A DNA stretch of 64,000 nucleotides from Endozoicomonas sp. GU-1 (lineage in GTDB: Bacteria > Pseudomonadota > Gammaproteobacteria > Pseudomonadales > Endozoicomonadaceae), in contig NZ_CP114771.1 of the NCBI RefSeq assembly GCF_027366395.1, forward strand, positions 3,968,001 through 4,032,000, read 5' to 3'. Below the pieces are notes generated by a model. It was given only the letters and a program-made list of their open reading frames with translations, searched no databases and had not been told where the DNA came from. Every line of letters starts with the position of its first letter. The first letter of the stretch is position 1. This document shows, piece after piece, positions 52,318 to 60,124 of the stretch. The position numbers were made by a program, and so were the translations under genes.

Positions 52318-52505
52318 ACTATAGGTATCACTATAGGTTATTAGCCTGATACCCTATAGCTCCGTTATTTATCCTTCCCCAGAGCATAATTTCTGTACCC
52401 ATTACCGAACCAGCATGTCGTTGGTAGATCAATAACTTTGAGAGTTGCAAAGAAGGTGATGCGGGTAAGAAACCTATAGTGAATAGTTCGTCAATACTAT
52501 AGGTT
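52318..52505. repeat. Cluster of five CCTATAGT/ACTATAGG motifs
   Basis: ACTATAGGT occurs at 52318 and 52330, CCTATAG at 52353, AACCTATAGT at 52471 and ACTATAGGTT at 52496. They frame the gap between the tRNA terminator and the first satellite gene. They could be iterons, an operator cluster or att-region arm sites. No ORF is present in the interval. Confidence 0.6.
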
Positions 52506-52536
52506 TATGTCGATTTGGTGAGCGGGATTATAAAGA

Positions 52537-52956
52537 TCAACCGTCTACGGCTTCCATTTCAAGAATAAGTTCCCCTTCCGTTTGCTCTGGTTTATCATCC
52601 GTTTGCTCAACCTTTTCACAAATACCATCAATAGTAATACTCTCTATTTGTCGCTTATAGCGATGATACTCACCCATCCCAGCAGGTTTGAAAATCAAAG
52701 AGCATAAAATCGACAGCCCCTGACTGTCTTCAGCCATAAACTGGATGCATGGGTATTTCTCATTATCACTGTCCGACGATGAGAAGTTTGCTAACCCGGT
52801 AATTGTCTCATTGTCGAAGAAAATTCGTTGTACGAGTTTCAGATTCAGCAAAAAATCATCAAATTCTTCTAATGCATCAGGCCCCTTGGGGTCTAACCCA
52901 TCACGATAGTACACCCCACCATGTTGACGGATACTCAGAAAAAATTGCTCTGCCAT
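52537..52956 (-). CDS. Hypothetical protein, 139 aa
   Basis: MAEQFFLSIRQHGGVYYRDG, LVQRIFFDNETITGLANFSS and GICEKVEQTDDKPEQTEGEL; acidic with a Glu-rich tail. No membrane segment or recognised domain. Divergent from the gene at 53139, with 180 bp between. Possibly part of the satellite's accessory load. Confidence 0.55.
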   Translation of the reverse strand: MAEQFFLSIRQHGGVYYRDGLDPKGPDALEEFDDFLLNLKLVQRIFFDNETITGLANFSSSDSDNEKYPCIQFMAEDSQGLSILCSLIFKPAGMGEYHRYKRQIESITIDGICEKVEQTDDKPEQTEGELILEMEAVDG

Positions 52957-53138
52957 AACTGTTCACTCAAGTTGTGTGAAGTAACCTATCAGACTAGGGC
53001 AAAAATAGGAGCTATCCAATCTCTGGAAGTTCCGGATTTTTTTTGCAAGAAACTGGTGGCATACAGCCATATGCTCCACATGCCATAATCTGACGCCATA
53101 GAAGCTGATTTTCTTTGCAAAGCTAATCAACCGCAAGG

Positions 53139-54038
53139 ATGGTAAAGATGTTGTCTTTTGTTGCTGAAGTCATATCTACTCTGGCCGATTCGCTCGGTAT
53201 AATGGATAGGGTAAAGAAAGTCATTGGTCATTCCGAGCCTGCAAGCCCTATACATCAGGTTGCTGATAGAATTTTTCAGGTTTTTGAAACTCATGGTGTC
53301 AATAGGGCAAATATCGTTGGGTTTGTTAATCCAAAGCATGGCATAACCTTTGCCGACCTGATTTCTCACGACGCTTTCATACCAAAAATAACGAATGAAC
53401 TGCTTGATGAAATCTCCGAAAAATTCTCTATTAATCCTGAATGGCTGACCGGGGATATTGATGAAATATACCCAAGCCATCATTGCTATAAAAATTTACG
53501 TGTAATCATTGATCACTTGGGAGGCATCGCCGAACAAGGGATACGCTGGCCGGAAGTTCAGGTAATAATTATCAAACCCTCAAAGCCTAGTCTTGAGGAG
53601 CTTCAGAGCCACAGAAGTCTGAGCCCCTTTGCTGTAGTCATCAGGGAAGCTATTGGTGATTTAGGTGAAACTACAATTTATCGAGATCACCTCTATGATG
53701 AGCTTAACTGGGGGCATCAGCCCGCGAGACTTCATTTGCAAGGCATTTCAATGGCTGCCTGGGAGTTGGCTTCTAAGCCCTGGGGCGCAGAATTACCTGA
53801 GAATGAAATCGTAAACCTATTAGACAGACGGGTGTTTATCGCGCCGATTCTAGAAGACGTCAGTTTACATTCATGGCATCCTGATGATTATATTTTTTTG
53901 GATGGGGAATCGATGCGATCTGAAAACTCTGCCATAGCTCAAGAGGCCAGAAAATGGATGCGGCAAACTGGTGATTTAGCTTATCTGCAAGAATGGAAGA
54001 ACAGGTTGAATTCTTCAGTAAGACAGATCTGTGACTAA
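53139..54038 (+). CDS. Phage-type hypothetical protein with N-terminal HTH-like region, 299 aa
   Basis: Residues 40-110 (ADRIFQVFETHGVNRANIVG, FVNPKHGITFADLISHD, ITNELLDEISEKFSINPEWL) have the pattern of an XRE-like helix-turn-helix seen in some phage and mobile-element proteins with a conserved NPEWL. The C-terminal part (SPFAVVIREAIGDLGETTIY, SLHSWHPDDYIFLDGESMRS) is not recognised. Opposite direction to the satellite core genes; possible regulator or accessory cargo. Confidence 0.5.
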   Translation: MVKMLSFVAEVISTLADSLGIMDRVKKVIGHSEPASPIHQVADRIFQVFETHGVNRANIVGFVNPKHGITFADLISHDAFIPKITNELLDEISEKFSINPEWLTGDIDEIYPSHHCYKNLRVIIDHLGGIAEQGIRWPEVQVIIIKPSKPSLEELQSHRSLSPFAVVIREAIGDLGETTIYRDHLYDELNWGHQPARLHLQGISMAAWELASKPWGAELPENEIVNLLDRRVFIAPILEDVSLHSWHPDDYIFLDGESMRSENSAIAQEARKWMRQTGDLAYLQEWKNRLNSSVRQICD

Positions 54039-54208
54039 TTTATGGAAGCTTCCATGAGCAAGGCCATCCTCAGAAGCTCTACAAAAAGATAACTGATTGA
54101 TAGCCAGATACCTGTCCATGAAGTTCTTAGTTTGCTGATTGCGCTTTCAGCAAAGCTCAAGCGTTTGTTTTAAAGTGCCCTCTCCTACTTTGCAACCAGG
54201 ATGTCTTG

Positions 54209-54613
54209 TTAGCTCCCTAACCGTTTATTGGATTCTTTATAAACTGGTTTTTCAGTATGAGTATTGCTTGGTACGACATGCCAAAGGGGAGGCTCACTAC
54301 TCGTAGAACCAAAGCAAGTATCTTTATAAAGCACGTTGTTCACGAGAGCTTTGGATGCACCTGTATTTCGAGCCAGTACATTGACCGGCTGATCTGGATT
54401 GGACAGAAGAAATGAGTACAGTCGTTGCTTTAAAATTTCCCTTTCCATGGCCTGAATACTCCCTGTTTTCAGTACACACAAATAAAGAATAGCGCAGCAC
54501 TGTTGCTGGTAATCAGTAAATTGATCACATTCATCAAAAAACAAAATCACCAACCGCGCGTGTACCCCCCCCCCAACGCACAAAAGCACCCACAGGGAAG
54601 TTATGTCCAGCAT
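54209..54613 (-). CDS. Z-alpha-like (Z-DNA/Z-RNA-binding) domain protein, 134 aa
   Basis: Residues 56-118 match the Z-alpha fold pattern: helix 1 EREILKQRLYSFLLSNPDQ, helix 2 VNVLARNTGA, recognition helix SKALVNNVLYKD and beta-wing EPPLWHVV. Measured against human ADAR1 Z-alpha, Asn92 equals N173, Tyr96 equals Y177, Pro108, Pro109 and Trp111 equal P192, P193 and W195, the main Z-DNA contacts; Lys/Arg at 174 is Asn here and Thr191 is Glu. The loop between Tyr and the PP pair is 3 residues shorter. Start ATG 54613 has a strong GGGAGGT site; its frame crosses a G10 tract. A start at 54448 would give the bare domain (79 aa). Last gene of the satellite's minus-strand operon. Z-alpha domains are known from eukaryotes and their viruses, so a bacterial one is unusual. 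Confidence 0.65.
   Translation of the reverse strand: MLDITSLWVLLCVGGGVHARLVILFFDECDQFTDYQQQCCAILYLCVLKTGSIQAMEREILKQRLYSFLLSNPDQPVNVLARNTGASKALVNNVLYKDTCFGSTSSEPPLWHVVPSNTHTEKPVYKESNKRLGS
54565..54574. repeat. C10 tract (G10 in the Z-alpha-like gene)
   Basis: Ten C on the plus strand. In the minus-strand frame it encodes part of CVGGGVHAR. A change of one base would cut the protein from the 54613 start but leave the 54448 start usable. Confidence 0.9.
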
Positions 54614-54624
54614 ACCGGGTACCT

Positions 54625-54637
54625 CCCCCCCCCCCCC
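54625..54637. repeat. C13 tract between the recombinase stop and the Z-alpha-like gene start
   Basis: Thirteen C on the plus strand; on the minus strand G13 runs directly into AGGTACCCGGT before ATG 54613, so it makes up the Shine-Dalgarno region. Confidence 0.9.
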
Positions 54638-54638
54638 T

Positions 54639-55304
54639 TCATTTCTCCCTGAGCCGACCAATCAACCTGGACACCTGCCCGCTCTGCCACCGGTTCCCCC
54701 GGCTGGTAAGAATACCTGCACGATTGAGTGCATCAGCAATCAGCCGAGTTGTTTTACCCTGTTCAACCATTGGCAGGACAAGCGCTTTAAGCCGATCCGC
54801 TCGATACTGAGCTTGTTGCCGGGCTGCTTGATTGCGCTTGTGGGTTGCATCCCTCAGGCCACCCAGTTGAGTACCCCGAGCTTTAGCCTCCTTCAGTGCT
54901 GCTTTGGTTCTGGCCGAAATAAAATCACGCTCCTGCTCTGCCAGTGCGGCATAAATGTGAAGCTGGAACTTATCAGCATTGGGCATACAGGCCACTTTCA
55001 AACTTAGCCGTTTGTCGTCCAGTAACGAGGCAATAAAAGAGACTTTCCTGCTCAGCCGGTCCAGCTTGGAAACCAGCAGTGTGGCACCGGTCTTTCTGGC
55101 CATATCCATGGCTTTGCCCAGCTCAGGCCGGTCATCATGAGTGCCGCTCTCGACATCCACGAAAGAGCCAAGCAACTCATAATCGCCAGGTTCATAATTC
55201 TGGAGATAAAGACTGATATCCCGATCCTGTGCCTCAAGGCCAAGGCCGGAATCCCCCTGCTTACGGGTAGAAACTCTGCGATAGACGACGTACTGCACAA
55301 CCAT
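54639..55304 (-). CDS. Serine recombinase (resolvase/invertase type)
   Basis: 221 residues. Catalytic Ser in YVVYRRVSTRKQGDSGLGLE, SKLDRLSRKVSFIASLLDD, LAEQERDFISARTKAALKEA and a C-terminal HTH (TTRLIADALNRAGILTSRGN, WQSGQVSRLIGRL). No large-recombinase domain. Such enzymes invert or resolve DNA, or integrate small elements; here it may be the satellite's own recombinase, since no tyrosine integrase is seen nearby. Stop codon adjoins the C13 tract. Confidence 0.9.
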   Translation of the reverse strand: MVVQYVVYRRVSTRKQGDSGLGLEAQDRDISLYLQNYEPGDYELLGSFVDVESGTHDDRPELGKAMDMARKTGATLLVSKLDRLSRKVSFIASLLDDKRLSLKVACMPNADKFQLHIYAALAEQERDFISARTKAALKEAKARGTQLGGLRDATHKRNQAARQQAQYRADRLKALVLPMVEQGKTTRLIADALNRAGILTSRGNRWQSGQVSRLIGRLREK

Positions 55305-55389
55305 CCTCTGACATCTTTATTTTTATTGGTATAAACAGTTATAGAGGGTTTGCTACAAACAACAACGTCCGTTGTGCATGTGGCAAGGG

Positions 55390-55788
55390 TTAATCGTCGC
55401 CGCCACCGAAATCCTGAATGAAGTTCACCTGTGTTATCGGCCCCTCATTCTTGCGATAATCACCATCCATCTTGTTCAGCTCGCTAATGGCTGCGGTGGC
55501 GGCCCTGGGATTACGCATCTTGAGCTGACCCTCATCATCAGCGATGACCTGGGCATTGAACTGGGCGATTCGCCAGAGGGTATCCCGCTTACTTTCTGCG
55601 GTAATAAGTGATTCCTGCTGAAGCGCATCAGTGCGCTCTGCAATGGCATTTAAAACCTCATCATTTTTCAACATTCTATTCCCCTGCGTATGGGCTGAAC
55701 GTTCACTGTAACCCGCCTCCCGAGCCGCTCGGGTCGCATTACCAACCATCAGGTAAGCATTTACAAAGCGTTCCTGCTTTACGTTCAC
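55390..55788 (-). CDS. Phage terminase small subunit (Terminase_2 type)
   Basis: 132 residues. MNVKQERFVNAYLMVGNATR, AAREAGYSERSAHTQGNRML and KNDEVLNAIAER are the DNA-binding helices of Terminase_2; the C-terminal part contacts the large subunit in phages. No large subunit, portal or capsid gene is near. Satellites use a lone small subunit to redirect a helper phage's packaging motor, which fits this context. The start overlaps the preceding gene by 4 bp. Confidence 0.85.
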   Translation of the reverse strand: MNVKQERFVNAYLMVGNATRAAREAGYSERSAHTQGNRMLKNDEVLNAIAERTDALQQESLITAESKRDTLWRIAQFNAQVIADDEGQLKMRNPRAATAAISELNKMDGDYRKNEGPITQVNFIQDFGGGDD

Positions 55789-56171
55789 GGGTCACCTCCT
55801 GTGTTGCATTCATCCCTGAATGGGTAGTCAGGATCACTGATGATAAGATCCCGCAATGCAGTCAGGTTGCGATACTGCCCAGTGCTGAGATCCATCAGGT
55901 CCTCCGGCGTAAAGTATTTCAATACCAGTAGCTCGGGTGTGACTGCAAGGCCGTTGGAGATAAACCGCAAGGCCTCTTTCACCACGAGAATATCAAACCC
56001 ATCCTGCGTAATAAGACTGACCAGCTCAGGCTTGTAATACCGGAACAGGTCAGTAACCGGGGTAAGTACGGACTTGGGACCAACGGCTTTCAGAATCCCC
56101 GTAGAGTCGACCGCTAAACGAACACCCTGCAATTCCAGATAGGTCAGTAACTGCAATGGAGTCATACTCAT
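55785..56171 (-). CDS. Hypothetical protein of the satellite operon, 128 aa (TubC-like N-terminus)
   Basis: MTPLQLLTYLELQGVRLAVD, STGILKAVGPKSVLTPVTDL and FRYYKPELVSLI resemble the TubC N-terminal docking fold found in several mobile-element proteins beside primases. The rest (LVVKEALRFISNGLAVTPEL) is unknown. It overlaps both neighbours by 4 bp. Confidence 0.6.
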   Translation of the reverse strand: MSMTPLQLLTYLELQGVRLAVDSTGILKAVGPKSVLTPVTDLFRYYKPELVSLITQDGFDILVVKEALRFISNGLAVTPELLVLKYFTPEDLMDLSTGQYRNLTALRDLIISDPDYPFRDECNTGGDP

Positions 56172-57847
56172 ATGGCCAGCTCTATCTGCTCATCATCGTC
56201 AGACTTATTTTCAGCTTGGCGATGTGCACAACAGTCACCATGTGCGCTGGAAACAGGCCGATCAGGTTTCTCTGGTGTATGTTGATCAGATGGTTGTGCA
56301 CCATATGCATTCACTGGAACAGTAGAGAGCGCCATCGGCGCATGTGGTGGATGTCGTGCACTTTGATCTATGGGTTTATAAATGATTTCAACAGTTCGCC
56401 CCTGACGCTGCTTCCCGGTGAAGTTCACCGTTATCCCCATAAGCTTGAGCGCACTCTGCTCCCGACGAAGCACATTGCCAAATCCTCGTGGACTCTTTGG
56501 CCATCCATGGTAATCGGACTTGAAACTGCCTAAACGATGGAATAAGTGGCTAACAATGCCACTGAATACCACACCCTCCCCATACTGCTGGCAGAACGCC
56601 ATCAGGGTATTGGCCACCGGGCTGCCCTCAAGACTGCTGGAGATCAGTGCATGGCTATTGCGCTGAAAAATGGCCATAAACGGAAGCTTACTCTCCAGGA
56701 CCTGGCAGACAGCCTCACCAAGCAAGGCGAAGTCAGCCATCCGGGGTAACTCATCAATATGGACATCTGGCAAGCGCTTAAGTGCATCAGCAAGTAATTG
56801 CAGCAATGACCCCAGCAGAGAAGGTTGAGCCTTTACGAACATCTGCTTCAGGTCGGTCTCACTGGTTCGTTTTTCAGGCAGGAGAGGTGGAAGTTCAGTA
56901 CTGATACAGCGATCAATCAAATCAAGCCGGGTGGCCACAGGTGTTATACCATTGATGATTTGAGGTCGCAGGGCACTCAGAACCGTTTCATCAGCATTAG
57001 AGTACGCCGTTCGTTTCACAAAAGCCGCACCGGTACAGAGCTGACACAGTAAGTCCTGCTGGTCATCGGTCAGATGACTGACATTATCATAGGTCAGTAT
57101 CCAGTTGGCCTGGGCACTGACAAACAACGCTTCATCCTGCCTGGAAATACGACGCAGAGATGCGGTATTGGGGTCAATAAGCCCCCGCAATACCCGAGTG
57201 GTTTCACTCTTTCCACGACCATGGCCACCAAGAAGCTCCAGTACCAGCTTTTGCGTATTCTGCCTGTAACAATCGAGTATCCAGGTTAAGACCAAAAGGC
57301 GATCTTCCTCAGATACATTCATCAATTGCCATAGCTCGTTGATATCACCTCCGTCAACAGGTACTGGTAAGGGCTGCATCGTATCGGACCGGATAAACTT
57401 CACTGGGCTGACAGGCAAAACCTGCCAACCCGACGAGGATATTTCTACAACACTCCAGTCATCGTTACAGAGGTCCAGATAATAGTGATCATCAGCATAA
57501 GCGGTGCGGATAAAAACAGAGTGCTTCACACCCTCAAGAGCGGCAAAGCCAGCCAACTGCTCACAGGATTCGCTGATGACATCCTTCTTCGCCACTTTCT
57601 GACAAGCCTGGTAGTGCCAATGATTTAAAGTCTTGCGAAATGCGCTGGTCTCAACTCCCCAGGTCTCTCGAATACCACGGCTATTACTGAATGAGGCATA
57701 GGCTTTCCCGGCTTCATCGGTGAATAGATCACAGTTGGCTCTGGCCAAAGTGATTATCCGATCCAGAACTGAGGCATTGGGAGCCGACGAAGCGGCAGAC
57801 TCCATCAACGATTGAAGTGAAACCTGGCTGTCATTTTTTTTACTCAT
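56168..57847 (-). CDS. DUF927-like ATPase/helicase of the satellite
   Basis: 559 residues from Met 57847, which overlaps the primase stop by 8 bp and has AAAGGAGT before it; the frame to 57931 is longer but lies in the primase gene. P-loop ELLGGHGRGKSETTRVLRG, Walker B-like NWILTYDNVSHL, PQIINGITPVATRLDLIDRC. Closest to P4-type and DUF927 replication ATPases that act with a primase. The C-terminal 90 residues are polar and His rich. Confidence 0.8.
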   Translation of the reverse strand: MSKKNDSQVSLQSLMESAASSAPNASVLDRIITLARANCDLFTDEAGKAYASFSNSRGIRETWGVETSAFRKTLNHWHYQACQKVAKKDVISESCEQLAGFAALEGVKHSVFIRTAYADDHYYLDLCNDDWSVVEISSSGWQVLPVSPVKFIRSDTMQPLPVPVDGGDINELWQLMNVSEEDRLLVLTWILDCYRQNTQKLVLELLGGHGRGKSETTRVLRGLIDPNTASLRRISRQDEALFVSAQANWILTYDNVSHLTDDQQDLLCQLCTGAAFVKRTAYSNADETVLSALRPQIINGITPVATRLDLIDRCISTELPPLLPEKRTSETDLKQMFVKAQPSLLGSLLQLLADALKRLPDVHIDELPRMADFALLGEAVCQVLESKLPFMAIFQRNSHALISSSLEGSPVANTLMAFCQQYGEGVVFSGIVSHLFHRLGSFKSDYHGWPKSPRGFGNVLRREQSALKLMGITVNFTGKQRQGRTVEIIYKPIDQSARHPPHAPMALSTVPVNAYGAQPSDQHTPEKPDRPVSSAHGDCCAHRQAENKSDDDEQIELAI

Positions 57848-58715
57848 GGCCCACTCCTTTAGGAACCAGCCAGTCGTTAAAATCCGTGCCCGGCTGACCC
57901 TCGCTGAAAGGAGGCCAGAGTATGTTTCCATTTACCGCAAGTGCCGCTTTCATAGCCTGGGTAATGCCCGGATTTCCCGGCGTTTGGCGGTCGTTATCGG
58001 CCATCATGATAATGAAAGATCCGTAAGCCTCTTTAATGGCCTTTGCTGCATGGATCAGGTTTCCGGCGTTAAAAGCAGTAAATACCGGATTGTCGAGAAC
58101 ATTGAAGATTGACGCGCCGGTGGCGTAACCCTCACAGACCATTAATGTGCCCTTTGTTCCCGGTTCGCCAATCAAGTGAAAACAACCGCGCACACGCCCA
58201 CCTTTGGCAAACCACTTTTTGCCACTGGGTTCGATGAACTGAACACTCCAGATTTTCCCGCTGGCATCCCTGAGAGGTACCAGCAGGTTATCCCCAGTCT
58301 GGCGAAGCCCGTAGGCTGATACCCGTTTGTCGATCAGGTATGGGTGATCCTTGTCGGCTATGGGAGAACCCTCCCAGAGGCTTTTGACATTGCGGGCAGT
58401 CACTGAGTATTGCCGCAACTGCTCAACCGCAGCCTTGGACTGTGCTTCCTGAATGGCACGCTGTCGCTGTTGCCGTTCGTGGGCTGATAATGTTTGCAGC
58501 TCTGCATTGTGAACGACCACCTGCTGGGAAGTTTTCCATGATCCTGCAACCATGACCTCTGAGCCATGCAGTACATACCAGCCATTTTTGCTACCAACCC
58601 GGTCGCCCATGACGCAGTAGCGATGGATTTTGCCATCATTGATAAAGTTAATAGGCCTGGCAGGGGAAAGAGCGTTGTCTGCCAGGACGGCCAGGTACTT
58701 TTCCGGAAAGTTCAT
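57840..58715 (-). CDS. Toprim-domain primase of the satellite
   Basis: 291 residues. Toprim motifs: TLMVCEGYATGASIFNVL (Glu) and FIIMMADNDRQTPGNPG (DxD). The N-terminal part HRYCVMGDRVGSKNGWYVLH resembles the DUF5906/DUF7146 zinc-less entry of P4-like primases, and IWSVQFIEPSGKKWFAKGGR is typical. It makes primers for replication together with the downstream ATPase. Confidence 0.85.
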   Translation of the reverse strand: MNFPEKYLAVLADNALSPARPINFINDGKIHRYCVMGDRVGSKNGWYVLHGSEVMVAGSWKTSQQVVVHNAELQTLSAHERQQRQRAIQEAQSKAAVEQLRQYSVTARNVKSLWEGSPIADKDHPYLIDKRVSAYGLRQTGDNLLVPLRDASGKIWSVQFIEPSGKKWFAKGGRVRGCFHLIGEPGTKGTLMVCEGYATGASIFNVLDNPVFTAFNAGNLIHAAKAIKEAYGSFIIMMADNDRQTPGNPGITQAMKAALAVNGNILWPPFSEGQPGTDFNDWLVPKGVGHE

Positions 58716-58717
58716 GA

Positions 58718-58969
58718 TCAGACCTCCCGCTCCTGAATGCGTTGTTCAGCCCAGGCTTCCACCTCAGACAAAATCCAACGTGCCCCTCCGCCAGGAAGGT
58801 ATACGGGGGCTGGGAACTTTTTCTCTGCCAGAAGTCGGTAGAGCGTGGCGCGACTGAGGTCGAAGTGCTCTAGGATTTTTTGTCTGCGAATCATCTGGCG
58901 GGAAGGGCGAGGTGTGCTGGTCTCCGATAAACAGACAGGTGTATTTACGTCCCTGTGTATGACCATCAT
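58718..58969 (-). CDS. AlpA-family transcriptional regulator
   Basis: 83 residues. Winged-helix core MIRRQKILEHFDLSRATLYR, LLAEKKFPAPVYLPGGGARW and ILSEVEAWAEQR match AlpA/HTH_17. In P4-type elements AlpA activates excision. First gene of the satellite operon, 2 bp before the primase stop-start region, with empty AT-rich DNA upstream. Confidence 0.9.
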   Translation of the reverse strand: MMVIHRDVNTPVCLSETSTPRPSRQMIRRQKILEHFDLSRATLYRLLAEKKFPAPVYLPGGGARWILSEVEAWAEQRIQEREV

Positions 58970-59391
58970 ATAAACTCCAATTCGATTAATTAAGCACCTT
59001 TCATACTCATTAGAAGCAGAAGGATAGATTCAACTTATCAAATAGGTTCTGTTGTATAAACATGAAACACTGTAGACAAAACTATTTTGCATTGGTGGAA
59101 TTTGGTGACAAGAAAAAAGATTACATGGAATCATATATTTGAAGTTTTTTTTGCCTAGCTTCTTGAAATGAGAATGCTAGGCTAGTCATTTTTTATACTT
59201 ATACTGTCATAAAGGGTTTTAATACTTCTATTTGCAAAGATGTGAGTATATTTTTTTATTTTTACCTACTATGTTTAACTTGTAATTTTTATTTTAATTA
59301 CTGTCTTCTATTTTCCCCACATGTGTATCACGTGTCTCAAATTTTGTTCCATTTGTTTTACGATTAGGAAGCATTAGTCAACACCGGTGCG
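58970..59391. other. AT-rich gene-free region upstream of alpA
   Basis: No ORF. A hairpin GCCTAGC (59153-59159) / GCTAGGC (59176-59182) with a 16-nt loop lies in the middle. It should contain the promoter of the satellite operon and possibly its right attachment end or replication origin, though no repeat of the tRNA end is found. Confidence 0.55.
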
Positions 59392-60000
59392 TCATAGCGA
59401 AATAAATCTTTTCTGACTTAATGTTGCCAGATTATCTTCAGGAATCTTTTTTGTTGCCTTCTGCCAAATACCATTAAAAATATTTCTATGAGCTATGACC
59501 TGCTTTGTCTCCCTTGCCGAGTCCTGTTGTAAGTTGGTGATTTTGAAATTCTTCGACCAGAATATTCTTGCTAGCCTAGGCCATTTTCCGTACTCTCCCC
59601 CTTCAGTGATTGGTATTGATTTAATGAAAACCCCAAGTGAATTTTTTTTCTCAAGCCACTCAATCTTATCGCCTGAGCCATGCCATATATTCGAGAATTC
59701 CTGATAAGAAATCGTCTTTGGGATATACCCATATTTTATAAGTTCTTTTCGGAGTATTCGGAGAGTGTTTCCTCTGTAACCTCTGATGGGAATCACAAGC
59801 CGGTCATCTTTTCTTTTCTTCTTTCTTGGTGGTTTTTTATCGATGATTGGTGCAGTCTTTTTGTGGAGGACTTTCTTTTTACCTTCAAAATCAATGATGG
59901 TTGTATAGTCGATATGTATTGGACTGGTTTTATTGTTACGGCTCATCCATTCTTCTAATTCTTCAATATTAATAAACCGATTGATCTTTTTGTTATTCAT
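59392..60000 (-). CDS. Hypothetical basic protein, 202 aa
   Basis: From Met 60000: MNNKKINRFINIEELEEWMS, a very basic stretch KKPPRKKKRKDDRLVIPIRG (residues about 60-80), then helical segments (ILRKELIKYGYIPKTISYQE, RHNIFNGIW-type tail). AT-rich, unlike the hsd genes upstream. Position between the satellite and the restriction locus suggests a mobile or defence-associated role, but no family is recognised. Confidence 0.5.
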   Translation of the reverse strand: MNNKKINRFINIEELEEWMSRNNKTSPIHIDYTTIIDFEGKKKVLHKKTAPIIDKKPPRKKKRKDDRLVIPIRGYRGNTLRILRKELIKYGYIPKTISYQEFSNIWHGSGDKIEWLEKKNSLGVFIKSIPITEGGEYGKWPRLARIFWSKNFKITNLQQDSARETKQVIAHRNIFNGIWQKATKKIPEDNLATLSQKRFISL

Positions 60001-60124
60001 TACAGCCTGTCTCAAATGCTCTCAAACATGACAAACTGGAATCATAATAGAATAAACGTCAACGGTAAATTCCTGATCAATTCAGATAGTGCCTTATTTA
60101 AAGAATAAGGCACTGGCAGTGCAA

